Assembly (NCBI RefSeq): GCF_023073335.1
Contig: NZ_JADPJG010000002.1
Span: 415,881 to 479,880, forward strand
Direction of reading: 5' to 3'
DNA from: Bradyrhizobium sp. 21
GTDB taxonomy: Bacteria; Pseudomonadota; Alphaproteobacteria; Rhizobiales; Xanthobacteraceae
DNA: 64,000 bases
The translations under genes were made by a program, and so were the position numbers. Below the pieces are notes generated by a model that did no database searches, was not told the origin of the DNA, and saw nothing but the letters and a program-made list of their open reading frames with translations. Of this stretch, positions 35,477 to 44,924 are shown in pieces (positions within the stretch are counted from its first letter, which is position 1; every line of letters begins with the position of its first letter).

Positions 35477-36850
35477 TCACGCGCGCGGCGGTTCGGCGTG
35501 ACTGATGACCCGCTTCACGCTCGGGAACGCGCGCCGCAGCGCGCGCTCGATCGCGTCGACATGTTCGTGCACCCTGATCACGCTGATCGACGGCTCGGCG
35601 CGGCAGTGGAAGTTGACGATCTCGCCGGCGTCGGTGTTGCGGACGCGGACATTGTGGATGTCGTGGATCTCGCCGCCTGCGGCATATTGTGTCAGAGCTG
35701 CGGCGATGGCGTGCACCCGTTCCGGCGCGGCATCGACCCCGAACGGCAGTTCCGGCTCCAATGGCTCGATATGGACGTCGACCTCGACATCCGCGCCGAA
35801 CTCCTCCTGGATGTTGCGCTCCAGCGTGTTGGCGACGTCATGGGCGGCGTCGAGTGCCATCTCGCCGTCGACTTCGAGGTCGATGCCGACGATCAGCTTG
35901 ACGTCGAGGGCGTGCACCGTGACGTGGTGGATGGCGAGGCCCGAATTGCGCGCTATCACCATGATGCGGTCGCGTACGGTCTCGTTGTCGCGCGCGACGG
36001 GGACCGCGGTGAAGGTGAGGTCGGCATCGCCGAAGGCCTTCTCAACGGCGGCCTGCGCATGGCGCTTGATGTCCTCGACCCGATCGATGGGGTAAGTGCG
36101 CGGCACCTTCGCGATGGTATCGATAAACGTGGTCGCACCGACCATGCGCACGCGCAGCCGCTCGACGTCGATCACGCCCGGCACGCTGCGGATCGCGGCC
36201 GTGGCCGTCTCATGCGCGCCTTCGGGGGCACGGTCGACCAGCGTCTGCACGGTCGAGCCGGCCATGCGCAGGCCGAGCAGGGCGATCATCACGGCGACCG
36301 CGGCGGCGGCCGCCGCGTCGCCCCACCAGAAGCCGAGGGCGGCGAGGATCAGGCCCCCGATCACGGCGAACGAGCCCATCACGTCGGAGGCGAAATGCAG
36401 CGCGTCGGCGGCGAGCGCCTGGCTCCGCGTCTCCCGCGCGGCACGGTGCAGGGCGCGGGCGCGCCAGAGATTGACGACGATGTCGATCACCAGCACCACG
36501 AATGGCACGGCCGAGATCGTCGGCGGCGGGGTTCCCTCGCGCAGGCGGCTATAGGATTCGACCAGGATGCCGCCGGCGAGCACATAGAGCAGGGCGGTGA
36601 CGCCCAGCGCCGAGATGCTCTCGAGCTTGCCGTGTCCATAATGATGCTCGTCGTCCGCCGGCTTGTCGGACACCCGCACCACCGCCCAGGTGATGATGGT
36701 GGCGACCAGGTCGATCGAGGAATGCAGGGCCTCCGAGATCAGCGCCAGCGAGCCGATCGCGATCCCGACCGCGAACTTGGCCGCGGCCATGCCGCCGCTG
36801 GCGAAGATCGAGATCGCGGCGACCGAGGTTTTGTTGTGCTGGGAGCTCAT
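35477..36850 (-). CDS. Cation diffusion facilitator transporter with extended C-terminal region
   Basis: 457 residues. The six-helix CDF core shows the two metal sites in SEALHSSIDLVATIITW (helix II) and ALAADALHFASDVMGSFAV (helix V), plus a His-rich HHYGHGKLES after helix II. CDF proteins export Zn, Co, Fe or Mn from the cytoplasm in exchange for protons. The family's C-terminal dimer domain is normally one ~80-residue unit. Here about 250 residues follow the membrane part and appear to hold three related units (near residues 210-280, 285-365 and 375-450). The metal specificity is unknown. Confidence 0.92.
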   Translation of the reverse strand: MSSQHNKTSVAAISIFASGGMAAAKFAVGIAIGSLALISEALHSSIDLVATIITWAVVRVSDKPADDEHHYGHGKLESISALGVTALLYVLAGGILVESYSRLREGTPPPTISAVPFVVLVIDIVVNLWRARALHRAARETRSQALAADALHFASDVMGSFAVIGGLILAALGFWWGDAAAAAAVAVMIALLGLRMAGSTVQTLVDRAPEGAHETATAAIRSVPGVIDVERLRVRMVGATTFIDTIAKVPRTYPIDRVEDIKRHAQAAVEKAFGDADLTFTAVPVARDNETVRDRIMVIARNSGLAIHHVTVHALDVKLIVGIDLEVDGEMALDAAHDVANTLERNIQEEFGADVEVDVHIEPLEPELPFGVDAAPERVHAIAAALTQYAAGGEIHDIHNVRVRNTDAGEIVNFHCRAEPSISVIRVHEHVDAIERALRRAFPSVKRVISHAEPPRA

Positions 36851-37084
36851 GGCGGGGATTTAGCAGCCCATGGGTGAACATCAAGCTGTGATCCACAGCC
36901 GTAGTCGCAAGTGAGTTGCAAGAGCGGGACCGACGATGGCGTCGTTTCTGGAAGGCAGGGACCGATCTCGTCGGGTGGGCAAAGGCGTGCAGCACCGTGC
37001 CCACCACCAGGTGTTTCTTGATCAACCGTTTGTGGTGGGCACGCTTCGCTTTGTCCACCCGACGCGACCGGTTCCGAATGCCGT
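36851..37084. repeat. Intergenic region with GGTGGGCAAAGG-type inverted repeat
   Basis: Short palindromic elements lie at about 36974-37009 (GGTGGGCAAAGGCG... with CGTGCCCACCACC) and 37031-37061 (GGTGGGCACGC... with TTTGTCCACCC). They resemble small mobile palindromic elements that I recall as common in Bradyrhizobium. No gene is seen in this 234-bp stretch. Confidence 0.6.
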
Positions 37085-38056
37085 TTACGGCACCGTCACG
37101 ACGATCTTGCCGAGGTGCTTGTTCGCCTCCATGTGCGCGAACGCCTTGTCGATGTCGTCGAAGGCGAACACCTTGTCGATCGGCAGTTGCAGCTTTCGCG
37201 ATTCCACCGCGCCCCAGATGTCCTTCCTGACCTCGTCGAAGATCTCGCGGACCTCCTCGATGGTGCGGGTGCGGAAGGTGACGCCGACATAGTCGATGCG
37301 GCGCGCCGCGTGCAGGTCGAAGTTGAAATCGGCATGGGTGCCGCCGAGCCGGCCGACATTGACGATGCGGCCCTTGACCCTGGTCGCGGCGAGGTTCTGG
37401 TTGGCGATTTTACCTGAGACCTGGTCGATGATGAGGTCGACGCCGTCGCCGTTCGTCGCCTTCAGCACCTCGTCGACCCATGTGGGGTCGGAGGAATCGA
37501 CGGCGAGGTCCGCGCCATACTCCTTCAGCCGGCCGCGGCGCGTGGCATCGGTCGAGGAGCCGATCACGAGCTTGGCGCCTTTCAGCTTGGCGATCTGCAT
37601 CGCCATCAGGCCGACGCCGGAGCTTGCGCCCTGGATCAGCACGCTCTGGCCCGCCTGCACGCCACCCACGGTGACGACCGCATTGTGCATGGTCGCGAGC
37701 GCGACGGGCAGGGTGGCGGCCTCCTCGAAGTTCATGTTCGAGGGCGCGCGGAACAGCCGGCCGTGATCGGCCAGCGTGTATTCGGCAAACGCGGCGCCGC
37801 CCGATCCCATGATGCGGTCGCCGACTTTCACGCCCTTGGCATCCGGTCCGAGCTCGGCGACCTCGCCGGCCCATTCCATGCCGAGCACGGTGCCGGCGCC
37901 GCCGGCCGCGCCGTGGGCGTGGCCCTTGCGCATGCCGGTATCGGCGCGATTCAGCCCGCAGGCCCGGACGCGCACCAGCACTTGCGTGCCTTTAGGCTTT
38001 GGTTGAGCGACGTCGGAAATCTGAGCGCCGTCAGCGCCGTAGACATAAGCCTTCAT
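37085..38056 (-). CDS. Zinc-less quinone-oxidoreductase-like MDR dehydrogenase
   Basis: 323 residues. The GroES-like N-terminal domain (VLVRVRACGLNRADTGMRKG, LGMEWAGEVAELGPDAKGVK) is followed by a Rossmann domain. The nucleotide-binding segment reads SVLIQGASSGVGLMAMQIAK. The Cys/His zinc ligands of alcohol dehydrogenases are absent, as in quinone oxidoreductase (QOR) members that use NADPH. The substrate is unknown. It lies 25 bp downstream of the nitronate monooxygenase gene, so both are probably co-transcribed. Confidence 0.9.
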   Translation of the reverse strand: MKAYVYGADGAQISDVAQPKPKGTQVLVRVRACGLNRADTGMRKGHAHGAAGGAGTVLGMEWAGEVAELGPDAKGVKVGDRIMGSGGAAFAEYTLADHGRLFRAPSNMNFEEAATLPVALATMHNAVVTVGGVQAGQSVLIQGASSGVGLMAMQIAKLKGAKLVIGSSTDATRRGRLKEYGADLAVDSSDPTWVDEVLKATNGDGVDLIIDQVSGKIANQNLAATRVKGRIVNVGRLGGTHADFNFDLHAARRIDYVGVTFRTRTIEEVREIFDEVRKDIWGAVESRKLQLPIDKVFAFDDIDKAFAHMEANKHLGKIVVTVP

Positions 38057-38081
38057 GAATTGCTCTCGCTTCTTGCAGTGA

Positions 38082-39385
<1,304 letters not shown>

Positions 39386-39442
39386 GACGGAACAATCTGT
39401 TGATCCATTCCTGACCAACTTTCAATCGCAGGCACACCTTCG

Positions 39443-40024
39443 CTCTCTCGCAGCGCATTCCGCCCGAGCTTTGCTTGATCGCGTCGCCCTCGTCGTAACA
39501 AGGGCGCAGGGAAGGCCGGGCGCAGGCTGGCACCCGCAGTCCGTGCGCTGGAAGATGCACACGGGGTGGACCACAGGTCAGCCAATCGCCCGGCCTTCCC
39601 TGCGCAATGGTTTACGGCTTACTTCGCGCTCTCCCCGGGGAGCGATGCACTATTGCCCCCGTCGCCTTGCGGATGGCTGATGCGCGTGCCCGGTCGGGCA
39701 GCCCACATCACCACAAGACTTGACGCACAGACCCCGGGCGTCAGGACCACACGACTTGGCCGTCCGCGCACGTCTTCGCTGGGACTTCGAGCGCTGGCGT
39801 GTGCTCACGCCCGAAGCCATGCCAAGACGCTGTCGGCATCGTGTCGTACGCACGAGAGCCTTTGCTCACGGTTTCCCGCCCTGCAATGCTCGCCGCGCCC
39901 GACGCCGTCGCGTCCATCGCACCCCGGCCCGCGGTTCGTGACGATCGCGATCCGCCCCTTGTCTCGGGCCAGGGTGGCTTGCTTGTACGGCAAATCAGAA
40001 TTTCGGTAAAGTGGAATATTTCTG
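39443..40024 (-). repeat. Dispersed non-coding repeat, copy B (inverted relative to copy A)
   Basis: The reverse complement of this ~580-bp block matches 6593-7184 along its whole length. Landmarks on the plus strand here are GAGCTTTGCTT (~39467), GGCGCAGGGAAGGCCGGGCG (~39503) with its partner CGCCCGGCCTTCCCTGCGCA, GGGGAGCGATGCACTATTGC (~39638), and TTGTACGGCAAATCAGAATT (~39983). A and B differ by many substitutions, so they are old copies. Only Arg/Pro-rich spurious frames lie inside. Confidence 0.85.
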
Positions 40025-40155
40025 GTGCGGAGGATTGACAAGCGAGGTGGGGAAATTGTGCGGGGTGTGTTGCCCGACGGTCCCAAAAGGAACGGGACAT
40101 CTGAGCGTCGGTCCCGGGTATCGCTGCGCTCACCGGGACTACAGCACCGTCGGCG

Positions 40156-40806
40156 CTACTCCGCGGACAACCGCACCATCTGGCGGCCGCCGTTCGCTTC
40201 CCTGAGGCTGTTGACGAAGTTTTCCGGGCGCTGCCAGCGGTTGGGGACCTTCAATCCCATGTACTCAGCGATGTCGCCGATGAAGCCGGTGCAATTGGTG
40301 GTCTCGGCATTCCAGACCGGTGAGCTCGCCTGCAATTTCTTGATGTAGGCGAACACGCGTTTGGCGTCGGCCTCGTTGAGATAGACGCGGTAGCTCGCGG
40401 TCAGATAGTCGGGATCGAGATCGCCGTAGCTCGCGCCGGTCTCCGACGGCACCCAGGTCAGGTGGCCGAGCACATAGGCCCAGGTGTCGCCGGCTGGCGT
40501 CAGGCCAGCGACCTCGACGGCGCGCTCGCTGGTCTTGCCGTACCAGACGAAGGCGTGGCCCCAGCTCGCGGCCGTGCGGGCGCGGAAGTCGACGTAGTAC
40601 GGACCTTTCTCCGCGCGCGCGATCGGGCGCCGCGTCGATTGCGGCTGAGGTCGTGATGCGGTGTCGGTCGAGGCAAGCGCATTGGCATCGGCCATGCGCT
40701 TGCTGGCTTCGTGGGCCGAGGCCGAGGGCGTCGTGCATGCGAGCATCGCCGCCAGGGCAAATCCCGCGAGGATGCAGGATCCCGATCGATCAGGTTTGTT
40801 CGTCAC
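40156..40806 (-). CDS. Exported protein, possible NlpC/P60 or LRAT-like cysteine fold
   Basis: 216 residues from a GTG at 40806 with GAGGGG just before it. The leader (SCILAGFALAAMLACTTPSASA) resembles a lipoprotein or Sec signal. The mature domain (residues ~70-216) has AASWGHAFVWYGKTSERAVE with a His and, further on, AETTNCTGFIGDIAEYMGLK with a Cys. A His-before-Cys order in such contexts occurs in permuted papain-like (LRAT, DUF4105-like) proteins. That link is inference from two motifs. The role may be in the envelope. Confidence 0.7.
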   Translation of the reverse strand: MTNKPDRSGSCILAGFALAAMLACTTPSASAHEASKRMADANALASTDTASRPQPQSTRRPIARAEKGPYYVDFRARTAASWGHAFVWYGKTSERAVEVAGLTPAGDTWAYVLGHLTWVPSETGASYGDLDPDYLTASYRVYLNEADAKRVFAYIKKLQASSPVWNAETTNCTGFIGDIAEYMGLKVPNRWQRPENFVNSLREANGGRQMVRLSAE

Positions 40807-40877
40807 GCTGTGCCCCTCGACTGTCGGCCGCTCACGCAGATTTCGCGCTTGGTCTTCTGCGCTTGGTTCGTTGCGCG

Positions 40878-41078
40878 TCAGTAGCGCGCTGCGACCGGGC
40901 CGGGCGCCTTGCCGATCGGGGCCTTGCCAATCGGGCTCTTGCCGATCGGCATCTTGCCGATCGGGGCCTGCTCAGAATAGACCGGCACGGGTTGGCGGCG
41001 CGGCAGATCCGCAGCGTTCGCAGCCGTCACCAGAGCAAGCGTAGCACCCACAACAAATACAATCTTCTTCACAGTCAT
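40878..41078 (-). CDS. Small exported protein with PIGK tandem repeats (66 aa)
   Basis: 66 residues with a clear signal peptide (MTVKKIVFVVGATLALVTAANA). The mature peptide has ADLPRRQPVPVYSEQA followed by four tandem five-residue PIGKx units (x = M, S, A, A) and the tail PGPVAARY. On the DNA level the units are near copies of a 15-base sequence. The function is unknown; such proteins are often surface-exposed or bind metals or polyanions. Confidence 0.75.
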   Translation of the reverse strand: MTVKKIVFVVGATLALVTAANAADLPRRQPVPVYSEQAPIGKMPIGKSPIGKAPIGKAPGPVAARY

Positions 41079-41249
41079 ACCCCTAGAAGGTTTGGTCCAA
41101 ACACGGCACCGCCGTGCCCCCAGACACGCGGCCTAGAAGGGCGACCGAATGCGACCACAGTGCGGCACCCCCGCGACATGTTGGCGGCATATGTCGGGCG
41201 CGCGGAGATGTGATGTGTCTGGATGTTTCGTAGTGGCGCCGTGCGCTTC

Positions 41250-41963
41250 TCAGCGGTCGGCGCTGAGGCGAAAATTCATCTCGATTTTTGCGGACGGCGT
41301 TTCGTTCGGAAGGCGCCAGTCCGAATAGCCCGGTGTTGGGTCCGGATCGCCGGAGAGATCGAGCCGCCACGATTGTGCGGGCTGGTTGGGCAGGGTGAGG
41401 GTGACGAGGCGGTGGCGTGTCTTGTACATCAGCGAGGCGGAGGTGAGGATCACCTGGCGGTCGCCGTCATGACCGTGCCAGCGGTTGGTCAACTCGGCCA
41501 CGGTATATCCCTGCCGTTCCTGCACCTCGATCCGCACGTCCTCCCTCGCCGGCAAGGTCATGCCGGCTGGCAGCTTGAACTGGAGCTCGAGCGTCATGAA
41601 ACCGTGCGAAAGGTAGGGCGAGCGGATGAGCTCGTACCATGCCCACCAGCCGAGCCCCGCGATCAGCAGCAAAAGCGTGAGGGCAAAAGGGAACGAGATG
41701 CGGCTGCGTGAGGCCGCCGCGGTGCCGGGCACCTCCCCATCGGGCACAGAGACGCTCTCTCTGACGATGCCGATCCTGCTGAACAGCCATACGCCGACAA
41801 TAAAGCCGATGACACCGCCGATCGGCCCGATCTGGAAGAAAGCTCCCATGGCGGTGCCGCCATCCCGGTCCGGCCCCGCGAGCGTCGCCACCAGCATTGC
41901 AAGCCCGGACCAGCCGGCCAGCATGCCGACGAGACCAGACAGGAGGCCGAGGATGAAGCGCAT
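41250..41963 (-). CDS. Membrane protein of unknown function with periplasmic domain (237 aa)
   Basis: Starts at the ATG 41963 (MRFILGLLSGLVGMLAGWSG). Three spans are visible (~1-30, ~45-70 with GPIGGVIGFIVGVWLFSRIG, ~95-115 with FALTLLLLIAGLGWWAWYEL). A ~120-residue soluble C-terminal domain follows, with beta-strand character (LELQFKLPAGMTLPAREDVR, RLVTLTLPNQPAQSWRLDLS). No named family was recognised. It stands on its own with repeats upstream. Confidence 0.7.
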   Translation of the reverse strand: MRFILGLLSGLVGMLAGWSGLAMLVATLAGPDRDGGTAMGAFFQIGPIGGVIGFIVGVWLFSRIGIVRESVSVPDGEVPGTAAASRSRISFPFALTLLLLIAGLGWWAWYELIRSPYLSHGFMTLELQFKLPAGMTLPAREDVRIEVQERQGYTVAELTNRWHGHDGDRQVILTSASLMYKTRHRLVTLTLPNQPAQSWRLDLSGDPDPTPGYSDWRLPNETPSAKIEMNFRLSADR

Positions 41964-42017
41964 GTGCGATTGGTCGTGGGGATATTGATCGCGGTTCGAA
42001 CCCGGTGCCTGTTTCAG

Positions 42018-42111
42018 GTTGTAGGATGGGTAGAGCGCAGCGAAACCCATCGGTGTTGATCGGGGGCGTCCGGGATGACGGGTTTCGCAAGGGCTCTACC
42101 CGTCCTACAAG
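42018..42111. repeat. Palindromic repeat of TGTAGGATGGGTAGAGC type
   Basis: TTGTAGGATGGGTAGAGC (42018-42035) matches the complement of GCTCTACCCGTCCTACAAG (42093-42111) with one mismatch, and CGCAGCGAAACCCATC sits inside. This type of short hairpin recurs in proteobacterial genomes as a small non-autonomous element. No gene is seen. Confidence 0.75.
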
Positions 42112-42121
42112 GTCCGCGCCT

Positions 42122-43528
42122 TCACCCGATCCGGTTCAGGCTGTTCCGGATCGTCGAGAAGATGCCGCCGATGTCTTTGCGCAAGCCGTCCAGCGCGTTG
42201 AAATTGTCGAAGATGCGGGCAAGGCGGTCTTCGACCTCGCGCTTGCTCTTGGTCAGCGCGTCGACGCGCGAGGTGAGGGGGATGTCGCCGCTCGACTCGA
42301 TCTCGCCGACGGTCTTGGCGAGAAGATCCCGCGTGGTGCCGACCTCCGCGATCAGGGCCTCGATGCCGAACACCGGGGCCTTCAGCGGGACGAGGTCGGC
42401 TTGCGACTTCGACAGCTCCGTCTTGAAGCAGTTCAATGTCGCCAGCGTCTCCTGGAGCGCGCCGAGGCGCTGGCGCGACTGGAGAACAAAATCGTTCAGC
42501 GCGTTCTGGCGGTCGGCAAGCGTCTTGCCGTCGGCGTCGGTCTCGACACCGGCGAGCGAGTGCTCGAGCTGGGCCTGGCGCTGGCCGAGCTCTTCGAAGT
42601 CGAGCCGGATGCCTTTCAGGATGTTGAAGCTGTCGTCGATGCGGGCCAGGCGCTGCTCGATCTCGATCTTGTTCTTCGACAGTGTCTCGACGCGGGCGCC
42701 GAGCGGCGTTTCGCCGCCGGTCTCGAGCTCGTCGACGCTCTTGGCGAGGCGCTCATGGCCGATGCTCAGCTCGCCGATCAGGGCGTTGAGGCCGGTGTCG
42801 GTTGATCGCAGCGGCACCAGCTCGGCGTGCGATTTCGCCAAATCTTCCTTGTACTGGTTCAGGGTTGCAAACGTTTCCTGGACCGTGCCCACTCTGCTTA
42901 GCAGCGTCGATACGTCGCGCGCGATGTCCTTGAGCCGGTCGGCGAGGTTGTTCTTGCGGTCGTCGGTCTCGAGGTCGTGCAGGGAGCGTTCGAGCTGGTT
43001 CTGGCGGTCGCGGATCTCGGTGAAGACGGGCTCGACGACGCGGCGCTGATCGGCGACCTTGCCGACCATCTCGCGTACTCCCTGCTGGCGACGGCGGATC
43101 TCGGCAAGCTGGTCGTGCATGTCGGTGGATTCATTGCGGCCCTGCTGAAGCAGCGCGCGCTGCTCGATCTCGCCCAGCTTGTCGTGGAGGGCGGAGACGG
43201 CCTCCCTTGGATCGCTCTCGATCAGGTGCTGGACGGTGGCATCGAGGTGGTTTTGCAGGGCGTGGGCGACCACGACGTCCTCGCGCGTCTTCTTCAGACG
43301 GTCGCGCAATGTGTCGAGGCGCCGGTCCTGGCGCGAGAGCCGCCAGGCGGAGGCGCCGATCAGGGCCAGCGCCAGGGTCAGGATCGCGCCGGTCGAGATG
43401 CGCTGCGGGACAGGCAGGCCTCCGAACCAGGCGGGCAGATGGCCGACATCGTAACCGAGCGCCTGCTGGGCGAAGATCGCGATGGCGGCCAGCAGAACAA
43501 ACCAGGCAAACAGGAAAAACAGCCACAT
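42122..43528 (-). CDS. Membrane-anchored coiled-coil protein with internal duplication (468 aa)
   Basis: Starts at the ATG 43528 (MWLFFLFAWFVLLAAIAIFA). Two spans near the N-terminus (the second ISTGAILTLALALIGASAWRL) are followed by ~400 residues of charged helix-forming sequence. Two units of about 140 residues repeat. Unit one spans LERSLHDLETD to EQRLARIDDSFNILKGIRLD and unit two LEHSLAGVETD to EDRLARIFDNFNALDGLRKD. They share the segments QETxATLN, LAKS/LSKS, ALIxE and TPLGARVETLSK/IPLTSRVDALTK. The form suggests a scaffold or division-type protein. No known family is assigned. Confidence 0.8.
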   Translation of the reverse strand: MWLFFLFAWFVLLAAIAIFAQQALGYDVGHLPAWFGGLPVPQRISTGAILTLALALIGASAWRLSRQDRRLDTLRDRLKKTREDVVVAHALQNHLDATVQHLIESDPREAVSALHDKLGEIEQRALLQQGRNESTDMHDQLAEIRRRQQGVREMVGKVADQRRVVEPVFTEIRDRQNQLERSLHDLETDDRKNNLADRLKDIARDVSTLLSRVGTVQETFATLNQYKEDLAKSHAELVPLRSTDTGLNALIGELSIGHERLAKSVDELETGGETPLGARVETLSKNKIEIEQRLARIDDSFNILKGIRLDFEELGQRQAQLEHSLAGVETDADGKTLADRQNALNDFVLQSRQRLGALQETLATLNCFKTELSKSQADLVPLKAPVFGIEALIAEVGTTRDLLAKTVGEIESSGDIPLTSRVDALTKSKREVEDRLARIFDNFNALDGLRKDIGGIFSTIRNSLNRIG

Positions 43529-43687
43529 CGTGACTTCCTCACGCCGGCACACATTATCGCCATAGTTGCTATTGGAGAGCGGAACCGAGATCAAGGGCCG
43601 CGCGGCTTGCCGGAGGTTTCCACTAGCGCGATCCACGGCTGGTTGCGTCAGCCGATGGGTGGATGGCCTGGTTTTCCCTATTCAGCG

Positions 43688-43735
43688 TGATGAGTGCGTC
43701 ATGGCCGGGACGAGCCGGCCATGACGCATGAGGAA
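43688..43735. terminator. Palindromic hairpin (GCGTCATGGCCGG type)
   Basis: GCGTCATGGCCGG and CCGGCCATGACGC form a 13-bp stem around a 6-base loop (GACGAG). There is no T-run on either side, so it may be a dispersed palindromic element more than a true terminator. It lies between the coiled-coil gene (start 43528) and the 88-aa protein gene. Confidence 0.55.
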
Positions 43736-43767
43736 GTACGGCAGGACGCCGGCCTATTCGCGCTTTG

Positions 43768-44034
43768 TCACCAGCTCTTGCCCCAGCCGTAATGGGAATT
43801 GTGACCGCCGCCCCATTGGGAGGGGCCAGTGGAGGGGCGCTGCTGGCCGTCACTGCAACGGGGACAGTTGAATGTGGTGTGCGAAGGCGTTTGGGGGGAC
43901 GCGACAGGGCGGAAGGACGGACGACTCCCATGGTCGGCCCTCCAATAGCGGGCTTCGGCCGAACCGGTCGTGGCCAAGATGGTGCCAACCAGCGCAATGC
44001 CGGCCAGAATGCCCGTTATGATCCCCTTGAACAT
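43768..44034 (-). CDS. Small exported protein (88 aa) rich in Gly/Ser/His
   Basis: 88 residues with a signal peptide (MFKGIITGILAGIALVGTIL, then ATTGSAEA). The mature part contains NCPRCSDGQQRPSTG with a CxxC pair, and GGGHNSHYGWGKSW with several His and Trp residues. These features suit metal binding, but nothing more is known. AGAGGGGA lies upstream of the ATG. Confidence 0.65.
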   Translation of the reverse strand: MFKGIITGILAGIALVGTILATTGSAEARYWRADHGSRPSFRPVASPQTPSHTTFNCPRCSDGQQRPSTGPSQWGGGHNSHYGWGKSW

Positions 44035-44135
44035 CGTCCTACGTCCCCTCTGAGGTCCAGCGCGGTAGGCGCTGAATAATGAAGGGATCCTACGGCGATG
44101 CCGCGAGCGCTTCTGTGCGTTGGGTCACACTCTAG

Positions 44136-44924
44136 CTACAGCCGAAACTCGTTGGTGAGTTCGCCGATGCCGGCGATCGCGACCGTCACGATGTTCACCG
44201 GCTCCTTCATCACGCCGACGCCGACCGAGGTGCCTACGGCAATGAGGTCGCCGGGGAGCAGGGTCATGTCGTGGGAGATCTTGCTGACCAGCACCTGCGC
44301 GGTGAAGATCATGTCCGAGATCGGATAGTTCTGCCGCTCCGCGCCGTTGAGGATGGTGCGGACCACCAGCTTGGCCGGATCGAGGCCGGTCGCGATGACG
44401 GGGCCGAACGGGCCGTAATCGTCGATGCCCTTGGCGCGGGCCCATTGCGGGAAGGTCGGATCGCTGGTCAGGATGTCGTTGGCGGTGATGTCGTTGACGC
44501 AGGTGTAGCCGAAGATGAAGCCGTCTGCTTCCGCCGGCGACACCCGGGCGCAGGTCTTGCCGATGACGATGCCGAGCTCGCCCTCGTAGGTGGTCTTGCC
44601 GTCGTAGTAAGAGGGGCGGCGGATCACGGCGCCTGGCGTCGTGATGCTGGTGGTGGCCTTCAGCAGATAGAGCGGCTCCGGCGGTTCGGGCTGGTTGAGC
44701 TTGGCCGCGAGCGCGTGGAAATTGTTCCAGAGCGCGACGATCTTGCTGGGCGCGCAGGGCGCCAGCAGCTCGACCTCCGACAGCGCCAAAATCTTGCCGG
44801 TGGCTGCATGGCGGCCGAACATCTCGCCCTCATGGACTTTGATGCCTGACGAATTCAGCGTGCCGAAGCCGGTCGCACCGCCATGGCGGAAGCGCAGCCA
44901 TTTTTTCATCTCGCCCGTCATCAC
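44136..44924 (-). CDS. Fumarylacetoacetate hydrolase family protein
   Basis: 262 residues. The core has SKIVALWNNFHALAAKLNQP, YEGELGIVIGKTCARVSPAE (metal-binding Glu pair) and GYTCVNDITANDI with DYGPFGPVIATGLDP, and ends LLPGDLIAVGTSVGVGV. The family includes hydrolases, decarboxylases and isomerases of beta-keto acids or hydroxymuconates. It begins within the last four bases of the ketopantoate reductase gene (ATGA), so the two are coupled. The pairing suggests an acid-degradation step rather than vitamin synthesis. Confidence 0.88.
   Translation of the reverse strand: MMTGEMKKWLRFRHGGATGFGTLNSSGIKVHEGEMFGRHAATGKILALSEVELLAPCAPSKIVALWNNFHALAAKLNQPEPPEPLYLLKATTSITTPGAVIRRPSYYDGKTTYEGELGIVIGKTCARVSPAEADGFIFGYTCVNDITANDILTSDPTFPQWARAKGIDDYGPFGPVIATGLDPAKLVVRTILNGAERQNYPISDMIFTAQVLVSKISHDMTLLPGDLIAVGTSVGVGVMKEPVNIVTVAIAGIGELTNEFRL

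Noticed and set aside
40878..41060. PIGK repeat DNA as a CRISPR-like array
   Set aside because: Units are 15 bases, contiguous without spacers, and in frame in a signal-peptide protein.
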